Made by a program: the position numbers and the translations under genes. The notes beneath the pieces were generated by a model. The model made no database searches and had not been told where the DNA came from. It saw only the letters and a program-made list of their open reading frames with translations. This document shows, one piece after another, positions 35,865-47,706 of a stretch of 64,000 nucleotides of DNA. Each line of letters starts with the position of its first letter. The stretch's first letter is position 1. The stretch comes from Ulota crispa (Eukaryota > Streptophyta > Bryopsida > Orthotrichales > Orthotrichaceae), in NCBI GenBank assembly GCA_963920765.1, contig OY987242.1, positions 26,374,002-26,438,001 of the forward strand. Direction: 5' to 3'.

Positions 35865-38861
35865 ATGGAGTTGGGGATGAGCATCGTGGTGGCCCTTCGC
35901 ATGTTGTGGAGTGTGGCGATCGGGGCAACGTTGCTGGGGTTGTTGTCTCTGGGAACTGTGAGCGAGTTTGTGCGTGATTGTTCTCGTCGAGGGAAGCTCA
36001 AATTAGCAACGAATGCCAACAATCTACCGGTGGGTTTGATTCGTTCCCCTTTTTTTTTCCAGTTTGCAACTTAGGACTCCTGTAGGGGCACAAGATGCAG
36101 ACTTAGAGTAAAGACGTTTGTTGCCCTTTGATGCCGTGAACAGTGACGCTGCAACCGTTATGATAATAGAGCAGAGCGTTGCGTGTGTTGGACTGAGCTT
36201 TTGCGTGCATTGAAACTCTTCCATGTGCTTTTCCCTGTTTTGGAAACCCTAAAGGAAGCTCACATGTTTCTTGGCGACCCTAGCTCCATCTGAACTTTAT
36301 ATGCTGCTTTTTGGACTATAGGATTGAAGATGTATTCACGTGATGCGTATTGTATTTGAGCGCTTATGTGCATCTGAACAGATGCATTGCTCAATGGAGG
36401 TGGCCAAATACCGTCAGCGGATTGCTAACCATCATCGTGTGTGCTTCTGAGCAGAGATTTACGGTTCCCCAGCGTTGGTTTGCCCATTTTTATGTGCTGG
36501 GATGTCTTGTGAACACGCTACTGCTTGTTATCACTTTCCTGTTTGCCTATTCCTGCACGTTTCCCATGCAATCGCACGAATCCCAAGTGTCCGCCTTTGT
36601 TGCTCAGTTGGGAGGTAGCAAACAATTCCTCTTCTGCCTTTCTTTTCTTTTTGCAGATAATGCTTATTCCGAGATGGATGTCCATGTATCAAGAAGACCT
36701 TATGATTACAAGTAGCTTTGTAGATGAGGTTTGGGTAACGACGTGCTGCATACTTTGGTTTTGGCAGGTTCGGGCACGAGAGATTCTAGTGGAGGGATAG
36801 GCAATATTGGGCACCTTGCCAGCTACAAAGGGCGTGCATGGGGTTCCTGTATGGTGCTTGCAATGCTGGAGCTTCAACTCCTCCGAAGACTATTTGAGAG
36901 CCTGCACGTTTTTCACTACAGTCCGTTAGCCAGAATGCATATCTTTGGCTATCTTGTTGGATTAGGGTATCTTCATCTTACTTCTCCAATCAATCTTGTC
37001 TGAAGTTCGTTTTCCTAGCTGATCTCTTGTCCTTGGCCGACCAGCGCGCTGTTTAGGGTGTACATCATGAATATGCCTCACACCGAATTTGGCGTGCCTG
37101 ATGCTGACAAGATGCAGTCGTGGATCCTCAATTCTTGAGGTCTAGCATGATTGTTGTGAATCTGATCATTATAATGCTCTTATCCTTGAATTTGCTAATA
37201 CAAGGTCTCATTCTGGTACTTAGTTCTTTAATCTAGGAGAGGTTTAAGGCGTAAGGACCTCGTCACCATGGGAGTAAGGTAAACGGGAAGCAAGAGAAAT
37301 TTGAATTGAAGAGACAAACTGTGTGTTGTTGGCTGGGTGTTAATCGCAGGTTTTACCCAGCAGCATCACTTACCCTCTTCTCTCAACATTTTCAGGATGA
37401 AGAATTATTTTCTTTGTTATCCGCTTTTGTTGTTAAAAGACTCGGACGCGCTTGGATCCTGCACACAGGTCCGCCTCTCCTCAATTTTCAACTTGGATTG
37501 AAGGATTATGCGATGTATTTCAAAGGCTTGGAACCGTCTCAGTGGGTTGGCTTGAGCATTTTTTCATTGGGTTGGATCCAGCAGCATCGATTGCATTCTA
37601 TGCTGGTAGGTGCTCTAGTATCTGCTTTCTTCTGCAAAGCACCTCGTCCCCACTCCTATGATTTTGAGCATTTTTTCTATTTTTTTCCTGAGAATAGAGT
37701 CTTTTCATTGATTGGTGGGTATTAGCTGTCTGAGGATATTTCTCTGTTCTTACGATTTCTAGAGCGGAGGTTAGGATTTCTGACGGACCTGCGTGGTGAG
37801 ATTCTCAATTGAAGATATCTTACTCACGTTTGAGAGTTGCTACTTTGGTCGTCTTTCATTAACCAGCTAAGAATGATTTCAATTTGAGGTCTTCAAATTC
37901 TGTTGATGGATCCTCTGAACTTGTTTGAGATGGTTTGTATTTTATCGTGTGACGGTATAGGACTCTTTTTTGTAAGGTAGGCTAACTGGTGATAGAAAAC
38001 AGATGATATCAACAACAAAAAATCTCTACTTTTTAATGTGGTTTCAAGGCGATAAGGTCTTTCCTTGAGTCGTCGTTGGAGGTAAGGAACAAGATTGGAT
38101 TGTTGAGTTTTGGTCTTTTGGCAGGCCTTATTGCGAGCAAAGAAAGTGCTCACTGGTGTTGAAGCCATTTTGACACCCTCCTCCGTAGATAAAAGAAGAG
38201 CTGATCGATATGAGATTCCACATGGGAGTTGGTTCGAATGGGTCTCCGGTGCACATTACTTGGCTGAAATCGTGCGTTTCCTGTGCCCTTTCAGTTATGT
38301 TACATTTTTCTAAAACTTTCAGACGTAATTAAGCATCAATTAATGCTGAAACGCCTTATTTTGCATTCTTAAGCTTCATGCTACTGTTATTGATGATGTT
38401 GTGCCGTCGCCTCTTGTACATGTTCCCATGTGTAGTGTTCTTTGGTACTTGTGGGAGCAGGTGTTGTATGCTGGGATTGTGATAGCTAGCGATGGACGCA
38501 ACCTCAATATCTGGTTGCTCTTCTTTTGGGTGGTATGTAGCTTTGCTGCATATATGTGATTTTTGAATTTAGTTTCATCTCTTGTACCTGTGTATAAACC
38601 TGGACTTGTAAGAACATGACGTAGAGTGATTTCGGTTTTGGATAGAGGAAATTTTTATTCAGGGTTACAGGTGCTCTACAGTTGTGCATGAGAATGTGGT
38701 AGGTGGCTTTAGGAGTTGTATGCAACAGGAGGTGACAATCGACTGTGCTTGCGCAGGTTCTAAATCTCACGTTGGCAGCCAGGGAGACGCATGGATGGTA
38801 CAAGAGTAAGTTTGAGGATTATCCTCCACTCAGAAGAGCCATTCTCCCTTTCATTTACTGA
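35865..38861 (+). CDS. PPRD: Polyprenol reductase, steroid 5-alpha-reductase family (7 exons, 367 aa)
   Basis: The exons are 35865-36029, 36455-36614, 36768-36966, 37350-37605, 38125-38271, 38461-38532 and 38757-38861. All introns are GT-AG and phase is kept to TGA. The family reduces the alpha-isoprene unit of polyprenol to give dolichol in the ER membrane, for protein N-glycosylation. Supporting segments in family order are [20 protein letters not shown] (57-76), [20 protein letters not shown] followed by [10 protein letters not shown] (exon 3), [20 protein letters not shown] (end of exon 4), the C-terminal signature [18 protein letters not shown] (291-308), IWLLFFWV and [20 protein letters not shown] near the C-terminus. 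Several hydrophobic segments fit a polytopic membrane enzyme. It is somewhat longer than typical plant members (about 320-345 aa). The usual Pro before His-Tyr in the signature is Ala here. The ATG at 35865 is the first in frame and follows a GC-rich leader. Confidence 0.92.
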
Positions 38862-39471
38862 GCATTGCGCTTATGTGAATCGCCGGACAAGCCACATTTC
38901 CTGAAGAAATCTTCTAATGACTGTTGCTGAGATCAGGCAATATCTACTTCCGAAAAGTCCAAGTAAATGAGAGTGCACGTTACAGTTGCAGCATCCAGCA
39001 CATTACTTGCTGCTGCTGCATCTGGGGTTCATTCTCAGCCTGATGAAATGTATAAAGAATCTGCTTGATATAGTTCCTTCTTTTCATTCCGTCCTCCTTT
39101 CGCTTGCCCGGTAGGTGCTGTTTCCCTTCTTCCATGTGTTTTCTTACCATGGATATAGTGCCAGCTTCTCAGCGTTGCTTTCCTCGTGGAATTGTGCTAA
39201 ACTACGAATTAGTGACCTAATGATGACAGTTGTTAACTTTTCGGATCTCCCCTCGACACAACCCTTGGCATTTTTTACATGCAAACCCAATTTACCAGAA
39301 TGTAGCCATGCACTTCCTGTCCTGGTTATTGAATAGAAGTCGCTTCGTCAAAATGTAGCTTCACTTCTACGATGAAGGATGATTGGGCACCTGGGGAGGT
39401 TCAAGGAACGTGAGTGCTCAGAGCAGATGAAGCAGGGGCAGCCCGGAAGAGCGTCATTGCTGGGTCCCGAC
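38862..39471. other. 3' flank of the polyprenol reductase gene
   Basis: This probably holds the 3' untranslated region. A 73-codon open frame at 39115-39336 has no recognisable domain. Confidence 0.4.
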
Positions 39472-39853
39472 TAAGGTAGAAATACCAAAAACGGTTAGTG
39501 ACCACTACTTGGAGAACTAGATTGCTCTGAAACCAACAATAGCTGCATTTGAAAAAGTTTCTGAAATATTCTAAGAAGATGTTATTTCCTTGCGTTTGAT
39601 TGGTTCAAATTTATTTCAAAACAAGGTACTAGAGGTAGCCATTTAAGGTGTACCTATGAAATCAGAATTGGTCCAAACCCTAAATCCACATTTATATTGC
39701 ATAAAATATTCATTCTTGAGTAAATTTTTCTTTTATTTTTTGCAATCTTCCTTATCCTTGTTCCTCCATAGATTGAGCATAATTTCTCAAGAAATCCCTA
39801 TATCTTACAGGCTAAAGTGGCTTGTTTTAACCGTTGATGGTATTTCTACCTTA
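39472..39853. mobile_element. TA/AGGTAG-terminated MITE, copy D
   Basis: The left end is TAAGGTAGAAATACCAAAAA and the right end is GATGGTATTTCTACCTTA. The inverted repeats extend into CGGTTA/TAACCG. The interior is unrelated to the B and C copies, so it is a separate subfamily with the same outer motif. Confidence 0.85.
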
Positions 39854-39935
39854 AGAAGAAGAATTTTGCACGTTCTGACCTGTCCCTGCTCCTGGAGAGT
39901 GAAACAAGGCAAACTGTAGGAAGCAAGCAAAAAGG

Positions 39936-40184
39936 TCAACCCTTAAAGGACCTAGCTACTACAATACATACCATGTATGTTGCTATATATCTGACATTTG
40001 ATATCAACAAAAAGCTTTAATTTGGGATCTTAACTACCTCACTAGAACACTCGAACAGCATTGATCTATATTGTAACTTTTTTGTTGATCTCAAATATAC
40101 TAAAAGTGTGGATGCACTCCAAATACAAGAAAAATATCCCATATTGTACTGGACGCAAAGGGTTGCTCAAACGTTTAAGGGTAA
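39936..40184. mobile_element. TTAA-type MITE, A2 subfamily, copy 1
   Basis: It is a 249-bp copy with decayed outer TTAA (TCAA left, GTAA right). It starts TCAACCCTTAAAGGACCTAG and shares AAAAAGCTTTAATTTGGGAT and TGGATGCACTCCAAATACAA with copies at 46569 and 60051. Confidence 0.8.
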
Positions 40185-40377
40185 AGCACCCTCAAATCGG
40201 CTAGTTGGCAGTTCAACTACTTGCTTATGACCTAAGGCGGATGGTGCCCTCCGCCCTTTTTTTCTTTAAGGAGGGGGATGTTTTATTTAGAATTCATTTT
40301 CTGAGGGTGGTGTGAGTTTTTCTATCATGGAAAACCACCAAATGGATCTTTTTTATAGTTTTGGGAATGAATACAAA

Positions 40378-40741
40378 GACACCCTAGTTCGTATGTGGAC
40401 ACCCATGTAACCCAACCTTTGAGATTTTTATTATGTTGAAATATGAAATGGAATCAAAACAATGTTTTAGCACACATTTGCATTTACAAGCGTTGTTAAC
40501 ATACAATAAATATGTCTCATTTGTGACATGGTCAATAGTTAGACTTATAAATGAATGAAGCGACTAGTTTAACTCTTGACCATGTCACAAATGAGACATA
40601 TTTTGTATATGTTTGCATTGTTTGTGAACAAAGATATATGTTAAAATATTGTTTTGATTTTATTTCATATTTCAATGTTATAACAATCTCAAATTTAATA
40701 AGTTGGGTTGCAGGGGTGTCCACGTAGGAAATGGAGGTGTC
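40378..40741. mobile_element. Foldback element with long inverted arms
   Basis: Arms of about 165-170 bp are inverted copies of each other around a short centre near 40550-40570. The outer ends are GACACC and GGTGTC. The inner arms contain ATGTCTCATTTGTGACATGG and its inverse. It is non-coding, and the RNA would form a long hairpin. Confidence 0.85.
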
Positions 40742-41546
40742 TCCATAGCCATTCCCTTAACTTTTTTGGAGTGATGTAAACCCATGAACGCCTGAGCAAC
40801 CAATATGTGGTCGCTTCCCAATGTATTTCAGGACCTTTTGGTTGTTATTGGGTTAAAGGTTTATCCCTTCCATAGGCTTACATACTCATTGCAATGACAT
40901 TTAATCCTTCACTGTCTAAAGGGCCTAAATTGGACCCATGAATTTTATTTGGAGATGGGCGACCTTTTTTCAAGATTTTTTTTTAGCGATTTTTATTATT
41001 TTTAATTTCTTGTTGAAGTCTAGTTTTAGCATTAGAAGTCAAATTTTGAAAATGAATTAAAGTGATTTGTCTATTCAAGATTTTATGCAAGCGCGTCTAT
41101 TGTAGATCTTCACTTTCTAGTGCTGAAGACTTTTGGAAATGAGCCTCAAGTACACTAGAATTTAGAGAAAAAATCATATAAAAAATTCAATTTAATAAAT
41201 CTCAAAATAGATTTTGAAAAGCCGTAAATTGATTGCGATCATACATGTTATACTTTACATATTTATATATTTTTAGTGACTATCCTCAGTTTTAGGTTTA
41301 AGATGCAAAAAGAGGATTGAAAGACTTTAAATCACTTTTGCAGTTTTAACATCCTCATGATCAAACATTATAATCTTTCAATCCACTCGTAATATTATTG
41401 TGATTTTTTTTTCTATGTGATCTATAACATGTTTACTTTGAATTTGTATGGTTGCGCTTCAAAAAAAATTGATAAGATTGATCAAAATGTTTGCATTTTG
41501 TTTACTTTGAAACAAATTCTGAGATATTCAAAAGTACTATAAGCGG

Positions 41547-43756
41547 TGTCCTGATGGAGATATTTCCATCATGTAGATACTTGTTATTTATTTATGTTTG
41601 TATTGATTTTAATAAATCAACAGTTGTGACAAAAAGGTGGTCGTGATAAGAACCACGGTTTAGTGACAGTGCAGCGGCCATAGATTCTAGTGCGCTGCGC
41701 CGTCTTGTCACATGCACAGCTCAGGAGGGTAGGTAGCGAGTTAGCTTGGCCAATTTCTTGCCTCACTAGCTGCCAAGCCGTGAGCCACTATCACCGTTCA
41801 ACGAGTCCAATGAAATTTGAACCCAGATTGACGGGCGGCCAGAGACGACCGCTTCTTCAGTCAACCAAGTCCACGACTTGGCGACTGAAGACAAGCGTTT
41901 GACGCTATTATATGCTCGCAAAGGCACGTGGCCATTTTACGATGGTGTTTATTTTGTAATTTAATCATTTTTATATGTTTATCTAGATGTTTTGGAAGGT
42001 TCATATATTTTGCTTTTGTTTGAATAAAAATACTAAGGATTTAGAAATCAATGGGAAAGGTGTGAAAAAAAAAGGGTTTGGCATCTATGGTGAGGTTAGA
42101 ATAGAGAGGGGCATGGGCTAATGTGTCTCACCTTCCCGCCTTAGATAGGGTCAAAATTATAGAAAAAAGATCCCTTAGTTGTTGGAAGTTAGTGTATGAG
42201 TGTTGGTGGAAAAAATGTAAAAATCCTGAAACTTTGATGTAAGAGATTTTTTGTATATACATGATTTTGAATTGAAATTTGAGGAGGTTGTTCCTTGTGT
42301 GACTACCTTTCCAAAATGAGTTTGCAAGTTTGATTTGGAGTTGTGATGCAAAAGTTATGAGTGTTTGAATTTTGGAATCAAAAAGCCAAACTATGAAGAA
42401 AGGCTGAGACTTTGACAAGCCATAACTTATGATTTATATATCATTTTGTAACAAGATTTAGAAGGAATGTTTATCTTAGTCTTGGCTTTCTAGAAAGATC
42501 TTAAACCTGAGATTTGAAGCTTAGACAAGAAAATTATGGAGGTGTGAAGGTTTAAAGATAGCTGCCTTTTTGTTATGAGAAGGTCGAGACTTTGAAGAGC
42601 TACAACTTTTGGATAGTATGAAATTTTCTTTTCAGATTTTTAGGAGTGATAGTTTGTTGTCATAGCTTTTCAAATTGTCTTTAGTCATTTTATTTGAAGT
42701 TTTATTGAAGAAATTATAGTGGGTCGAAATTGGGGGTTTGGGTGCTCTTTAAAAAATTGAGACCCACACTTTGATTGACTAGAGCTTTCGGCCAGAGTTT
42801 TATTTTGAACTGAAAATTTTATGGGCTGTAGTCAGTAACATTATCTTTCTAAATTGATATCACATTTTTATGGGTGATGTATAGAACAAAAGTTATAGAG
42901 GTTTATAGAAGCAATGTTTAATTTGTAAGGAGGAAAAAGAGCCTCTACTTTGAACCCGCATAACTTTTGGACAGTATCTTAGATTGAATTGAAATTTGAA
43001 GGGATGTTAGAAGGTTAGAAGAGTTTTTCAAATTGCTATTATACTTAGCATTTGAATCTTTGAGCCATTTGTGATAGTAGATAGAAAGTCGTTGCTTTTC
43101 TAAAATTTGTTATTTGTGATTTTTCCCATTGTTTTTATTAAAACATGAAGACTTGAAGACATGAAGACTTGAAGACATGAAGACTTGAAGACATGAAGAC
43201 TTGAAGACATGAAGACTTGAAGACATGAAGACTTGAAGATTTGAAAATATGAAAATTTCAAAAGGAATGTTTTGGGTTTATTTTTTATGTATGTGTGGGA
43301 TGTGGCTTTGTTATTCCTAACCGGTTTTAGAGGCTCGTTTGTCAATTCATTTTCATTCTGTTTTGTAAACCTTGTTGGGGGCAGTTTGGGTTAAACTAAA
43401 CTTAACTCCATTTATTGTCGTGGTGACAAAGTGAGATTGATTACCCACATGGTCGAGACTTGCTCTATTCTCACGATCTGGAGTTTTAGCTAGCAGATTG
43501 TGAATTTGATTTTAGAATCCCGTCATACGGACGGTAGCTTGTGTTTGCTGTTCCGATCTACCAGTCCCGTATCCAGTGGGCTCTTATCCCTACCTTGACC
43601 CTTATATTCTTAAAGCCAGCCACAGGATAGGCTAACGGAAGACTGAAGACTGAAGATTTGAAGAGAAGATCAAGATTGACGACGATTTTAGTTGGCAACG
43701 CACGATCGCAGCAAAACACTCTGCGTATTCTCAAGGCGCGCTTATTTCAACCCGAC
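41547..43756 (+). mobile_element. Solo LTR of a retrotransposon, about 2.2 kb
   Basis: It begins TGTCCTGATGGAGATATTTC (TG start with a near-palindrome TGATGGAG...TTCCATCA) and ends at CCCGAC(A). AGCGG occurs immediately on both sides (41542-41546 and 43757-43761), a 5-bp target duplication; one base of the border is ambiguous. No reverse transcriptase, integrase or gag segment lies inside, hence a solo LTR. A second copy of the start is at 60931. The middle holds degenerate repeats of about 190 bp, and a 16-bp minisatellite sits near the 3' part. Confidence 0.75.
43143..43250 (+). repeat. 16-bp minisatellite inside the solo LTR
   Basis: The unit GAAGACATGAAGACTT is repeated about six to seven times almost perfectly. 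It keeps a minus-strand frame open, but this is not a gene, and there are no spacers, so it is not a CRISPR array. Confidence 0.9.
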
Positions 43757-43772
43757 AGCGGTGAGGGGTTAA

Positions 43773-44129
43773 GGATGGCACATAAGAAGACTATGCTTAA
43801 TGGATTATGTTTCCTCATTAAATTGTAGAGACTCAATTAATTGTTCATAACATATTTGCACAATTGACTTGTATTTTTTGTACTTGTGAAAAAAATGGAT
43901 TTTTTATCTGTATATCTTATTTTCTCATTTCATAATATTTTCTTTTTTTATTTGATTTATAATTTTATATACTTACAACAAAGTGTCGTGTGCTACTCTC
44001 TTTAGTATTTTTGTAACAAAATAAAGAGCCATTAGTGGAATTCTTTTTTCTAGAAACAACTCTTTAAAGGCTGGAAGAAAGAAAAAACTTTTGCATCTTG
44101 TAAAATCAAAAACCATGCCTTCTAGTATA
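43773..44129. other. Intergenic; nothing recognisable
   Basis: AT-rich, without a coding segment. Confidence 0.5.
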
Positions 44130-44716
44130 TTACTCCTCCTATCCCAATATAAACCTCTAAATTAGGCATAGTTTTTGTTCCACTAAAAAGCTCTCTTTTG
44201 CTAATTTCAATTGCTGAGAAAGCGTTTGTCATGTCCAATGATCTTGTGGGGGCAAATTAAGAAATTAGAGAGCATTCCTCTCCTAACAAGCTTGGCCTTG
44301 CCCATATGAAGTACCATTATTGCTATTAATGTTTAAATCATCAATAAAGAGGAGCTAGCAACATATACAAATATGGTACTTTTTGCATGGAATTTGAGTG
44401 CCCAAACAGCAACATCAAAGCTGGAAATTTTGCACACATTTGGTAGATGGTATATTGATTCTAGAATGCATGTGTCAGTAGTACAAAAACTAAAATAATG
44501 AGGAGCTGGCAGCATTCACAAACTATGCACAAATATGGTACTTTTTGCACAAAATTTGGGTGTCTAAATGGCAACTTAAAAACTAGAGATTTTGCAAACA
44601 TTTGGTAGGTTGTATATTGATTCTAGAATGCATTTGTCACTACCATAATGACTAAAAATACAATTAATCCCTCATGGAGAAGTTTTTTGGAGCTTTATAA
44701 TGGGACAAAGGGAGTT
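44130..44716. mobile_element. Stowaway-like element with internal duplication
   Basis: The left end TACTCCTCCTATCCCAATAT and the right end TATAATGGGACAAAGGGAGT are inverted and resemble Stowaway termini (CTCCCTCCGTCCC type). Inside, a block of about 160 bp is present twice in tandem (about 44347-44500 and 44501-44660). Each copy contains AAATATGGTACTTTTTGCA and TATATTGATTCTAGAATGCA. Confidence 0.75.
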
Positions 44717-46168
44717 TTATTTTCACAAGATTCAATCTTTTGCATAATATAGAAAGATTCAGCTGGTGACACAATGAGACACTTGAGTTAGATGCATTAG
44801 AGAAAAAATGAGCCCAAGAAAAGGCTCCTACTTCTTGACAAACCACTCTATTTATTGAGGTAGGAGAAGCATAGGTAAGGTACCTACACAAGGGTCTCTA
44901 CCTTGTGTGAAGTACTAAAATGTACCATGGTACATAACAAAAGAATTGATGATGAAAAACAATATTATAACATGACAATGACAAATTCATGGATTTTTAG
45001 TGGGACACAAGAATAAACTAGGACTAGAATTCCCAATCAAACAAGGACACTCATCAAACAAAAAGCATATGATATTGTAAAAGAAATTACTCTCATGAAG
45101 TACTTAAATGCAGGTATAGAGTATTAGTCTCTTTTTATTTGCAAGAAGGCATTACCTTCAAATGCTTTTTAACCCCTCCAACCACTTCCCGTAGAGACCT
45201 TCTCTTGAGCTCATTTTTCCTCTAATGGCACCATTTTTAGTTAGTCATCTTTTAACAATTTTTGTCTGTTGTACATATTGAATACAATTTTAATAAAAAT
45301 AGTGCTTTATTGGCTTATTAACTAGATACATACATTGCAATGTACGACACATTTAAATTGTTTCCAGTTGCAATATAACTAAGTAGTTGATCACCAAGAT
45401 AATTCTATGATATTTCATGGTGGTTGATCATTGAGAGAATTGGTGGATGTATCTTAGTGGTACCTTCAAACATTTATAATACTCATAATATTTGTATGTA
45501 CTGTTCATGCATATTTGCTTACATCAAAGTTTATTTTTTGTGTTTAACCTTATTAGAGGTATATCTACATCGTTGTTCTACATTTAATTCATGTAGGTTA
45601 TTTTCTGATTCTATGCAGGATAAATTTTAAACAAAATTATGCATTTATATAGCAGGTTTTGGCACCTCTGACTTTTTGTTTTTCAAAATTGACTTTGGAA
45701 TCCAAAACAATTGCTTTTATCGTAGTAAGAACCAACAAATATATAAGCTTTCCAACTCAACTTGTACTCCACCTAAAAGTGTGTGATTTTTCCAAGAGAC
45801 TATTTTATTGCAAATTGAAGTTGATAACTTGATACCCTGTAACCACGTTTTTAGATATAGGAATTAAATTTGCACCATGATGTTTTTGCACTATAGTGTA
45901 TACTCAAGTTGGTAGTTTCAATAAAGTAGAATACATCCTATACTCAATAGAACTAGGATGAATTTTATCATTTTTTCTAAGAAAAGCATGGAAACATTAA
46001 ATCTTCACACAAAATATGAATTTTTTATGTTTAGAAAATGTAAGTATGAAAACTTCATATACTCTCGGTGGCAAAACCAAACCACACAAAATGAAGGATT
46101 GAAAATTGATTACATAGTTATAGATTCCTATTTTAGGGTTAAATTGAAAGGGCTACCATCCAATGTTC
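44717..46168. other. Intergenic; one lone TTAACCCCT end
   Basis: TTAACCCCTCCAACCACTTC at 45171 resembles a TTAA-family end but has no visible partner. Otherwise AT-rich. The 94-codon open frame at 45958-46242 ends inside a hairpin MITE and shows no domain. Confidence 0.45.
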
Positions 46169-46169
46169 T

Positions 46170-46299
46170 CCCTATAAGGAAATTATGGTCAAATTTACAA
46201 AAAGTTGACAAAGACTATGACCTAATTTATAGTGTATTGTAGATTAGGTCACAATCTTTGTCAACTATTTGTAAATTTGACCTTGGTTTCCTTGTAGTG
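46170..46299. mobile_element. Short hairpin MITE with a CACTA-like end
   Basis: The right end TTTCCTTGTAGTG is CACTA-like. The left arm begins CCTATAAGGAAATTATGGTC. Arms of about 57 nt, containing TTGACAAAGACTATGACCTA and its inverse, surround a loop of about 16 nt. A transcript would fold into one long, nearly perfect hairpin of the size of a plant microRNA precursor. Confidence 0.75.
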
Positions 46300-46493
46300 T
46301 AATCTTCATTGTAGGTTGCATCGTTTAAAGGAAAATGATATGCACACCATCAAAAGAAATATAGTGATGACTTAAATAAAAACAACAAATAATTTTGTAG
46401 ATGAGACTCCAAATCACTTCCAAATAAGATGAAAAAGGATTCTTAAAAATATGACTAATGTCTTCTAGATCTAAACATGGCAAATGATTTCCA

Positions 46494-46572
46494 TTGACCC
46501 CTAAACGCTCAAAGCATCTAATTGTGGTTTGCATAACACCAAAATTTTGTACCATGGGCATTTAGGAGTTAA
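46494..46572. mobile_element. Very short TTAA-type element (79 bp)
   Basis: It starts TTGACCCCTAAACGCTC and ends GGGCATTTAGGAGTTAA. The ends are those of the A1 subfamily with almost all interior lost. Its right TTAA is also the left TTAA of the A2 copy that follows. Confidence 0.65.
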
Positions 46573-46809
46573 CCCTTATAGGATTGAGCTACTATAATAC
46601 ATAAAATGTACGTTGTTGTATAACTGGCATTTGCTACTAACAAAAAGTTTTAATTTGGGATCTTGACTACCTCACTAGAACAACATTGGTCCATATTCTA
46701 ACTTCTTTGTTGATCTCAAATGTAATAAAGGTGTGGATGCACTCCAAATACAAGAAAAATGCCTTGTATTGTACTAGTTGCAAAGGGCTGCTTTGTCCTT
46801 TAGGGTTAA
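46569..46809. mobile_element. TTAA-type MITE, A2 subfamily, copy 2
   Basis: It starts TTAACCCTTATAGGATTGAG and ends TTTGTCCTTTAGGGTTAA. The 241 bp align along their length with the copies at 39936 and 60051. Confidence 0.9.
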
Positions 46810-47706
46810 TGGCTAACTCTCATGTTGCACTAGGACTATAGAATTGTAAAGATTACAAAGCTTTTACAAAGTCATGCATGGTAATGTGCTCAAAGACTCA
46901 CAAAAAATGCAGAATTGAAAATAGTGGTTCAACAAGTGTCTTGCAAGAAGCACTGTTGGGGATTTGAATATTTCAAAGGCAAAAAACGCCGATCACTATA
47001 GTTTTGATGCAACATGAAAGTTTTCCCTAAGAGAATCTCTTGCCACCTGCTAAATGAGCCCTTTGCATTCAAATCGTGACGGCTTCTACGCTTCAAGTCT
47101 CCAACATCTCTGTACTCGTTGATATGCAAGAGGAGGGCCGTTCAAGTTTAGCCACTTTCACCTCAAATTTGAGGTTTCTCTAGGCCCCCTTCACAATCCT
47201 TGCCAAGTACTGTTCACGCACTGTTCATGCACCATTCACGCATTGTTCACGCACTGTTCACGCTACGTAGCTAAATATACCAATGCGATTTGTTGTAACA
47301 CAATTGCAAGCCCTGAAACCTTTCAAATTGCAAAAGAACTTTGCACCTTGTTGTGCTACTTGCTACTACCATCCCCTCCAAACTTAGTTTGCAAGGGCTT
47401 CATTTGGCTAGTGGTAGGACTAAGTTGACAAATGAATGGCCTGAATCGATCCGGCGTGGAAAATCCACGTGAGCGAAGAACACCCCGTAATCCGAGGTGG
47501 ACGAAGCCAGGTGGCAGGAGGGGAATCATGATCCGTTATCCAAAGAGATTTTGCTGCGAGCCAGATATTCCGTCGACGTTGTCGTCGTCGTCGTCGTTGC
47601 AGCAGCTCCACCGAGCTTCGCCATCGCCATCGCCATCGCCAGCTCTTCGCTCTTTCACTACCGCACTCCCGTCCTGCTCAGCCAATTCCCGTCCACCGGC
47701 GCTGCG
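46810..47706. other. Upstream region of the rhodanese gene
   Basis: A short tandem series of CACTGTTCA(C/T)GC-type words lies at about 47208-47263. GC content rises from about 47430. Trinucleotide runs (GTC repeated near 47580, GCCATC near 47622) precede the start codon. This is probably promoter and 5' untranslated sequence. Confidence 0.5.

Larger units (their letters stand above)
40901..43772. mobile_element. A1-subfamily TTAA element split by a solo LTR
   Basis: The left end TTAATCCTTCACTGTC is at 40901 and the right end GCGGTGAGGGGTTAA finishes at 43772. The interior up to 41546 aligns with the copies at 21014, 30298 and 52131. The remaining bases of the right end reappear only after the solo LTR (41547-43756), so the LTR landed about 12 bp inside the right end. 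Confidence 0.8.

Noticed and set aside
36965-37015. Reading through the donor of exon 3 of the polyprenol reductase to TGA near 37003
   Set aside because: Splicing GG|GTATCT to exon 4 at 37350 restores the family sequence [12 protein letters not shown] and keeps phase through to the true C-terminus.
43143-43250. Regular short repeats resembling a CRISPR array
   Set aside because: Units are contiguous 16-mers without unique spacers, inside an LTR in a plant nuclear context.
47497-47706. N-terminal extension of the rhodanese protein from a GTG codon
   Set aside because: The first in-frame ATG is at 47707 with a good context and a sensible transit peptide; the upstream part is trinucleotide-repeat sequence and GTG starts are not expected here.
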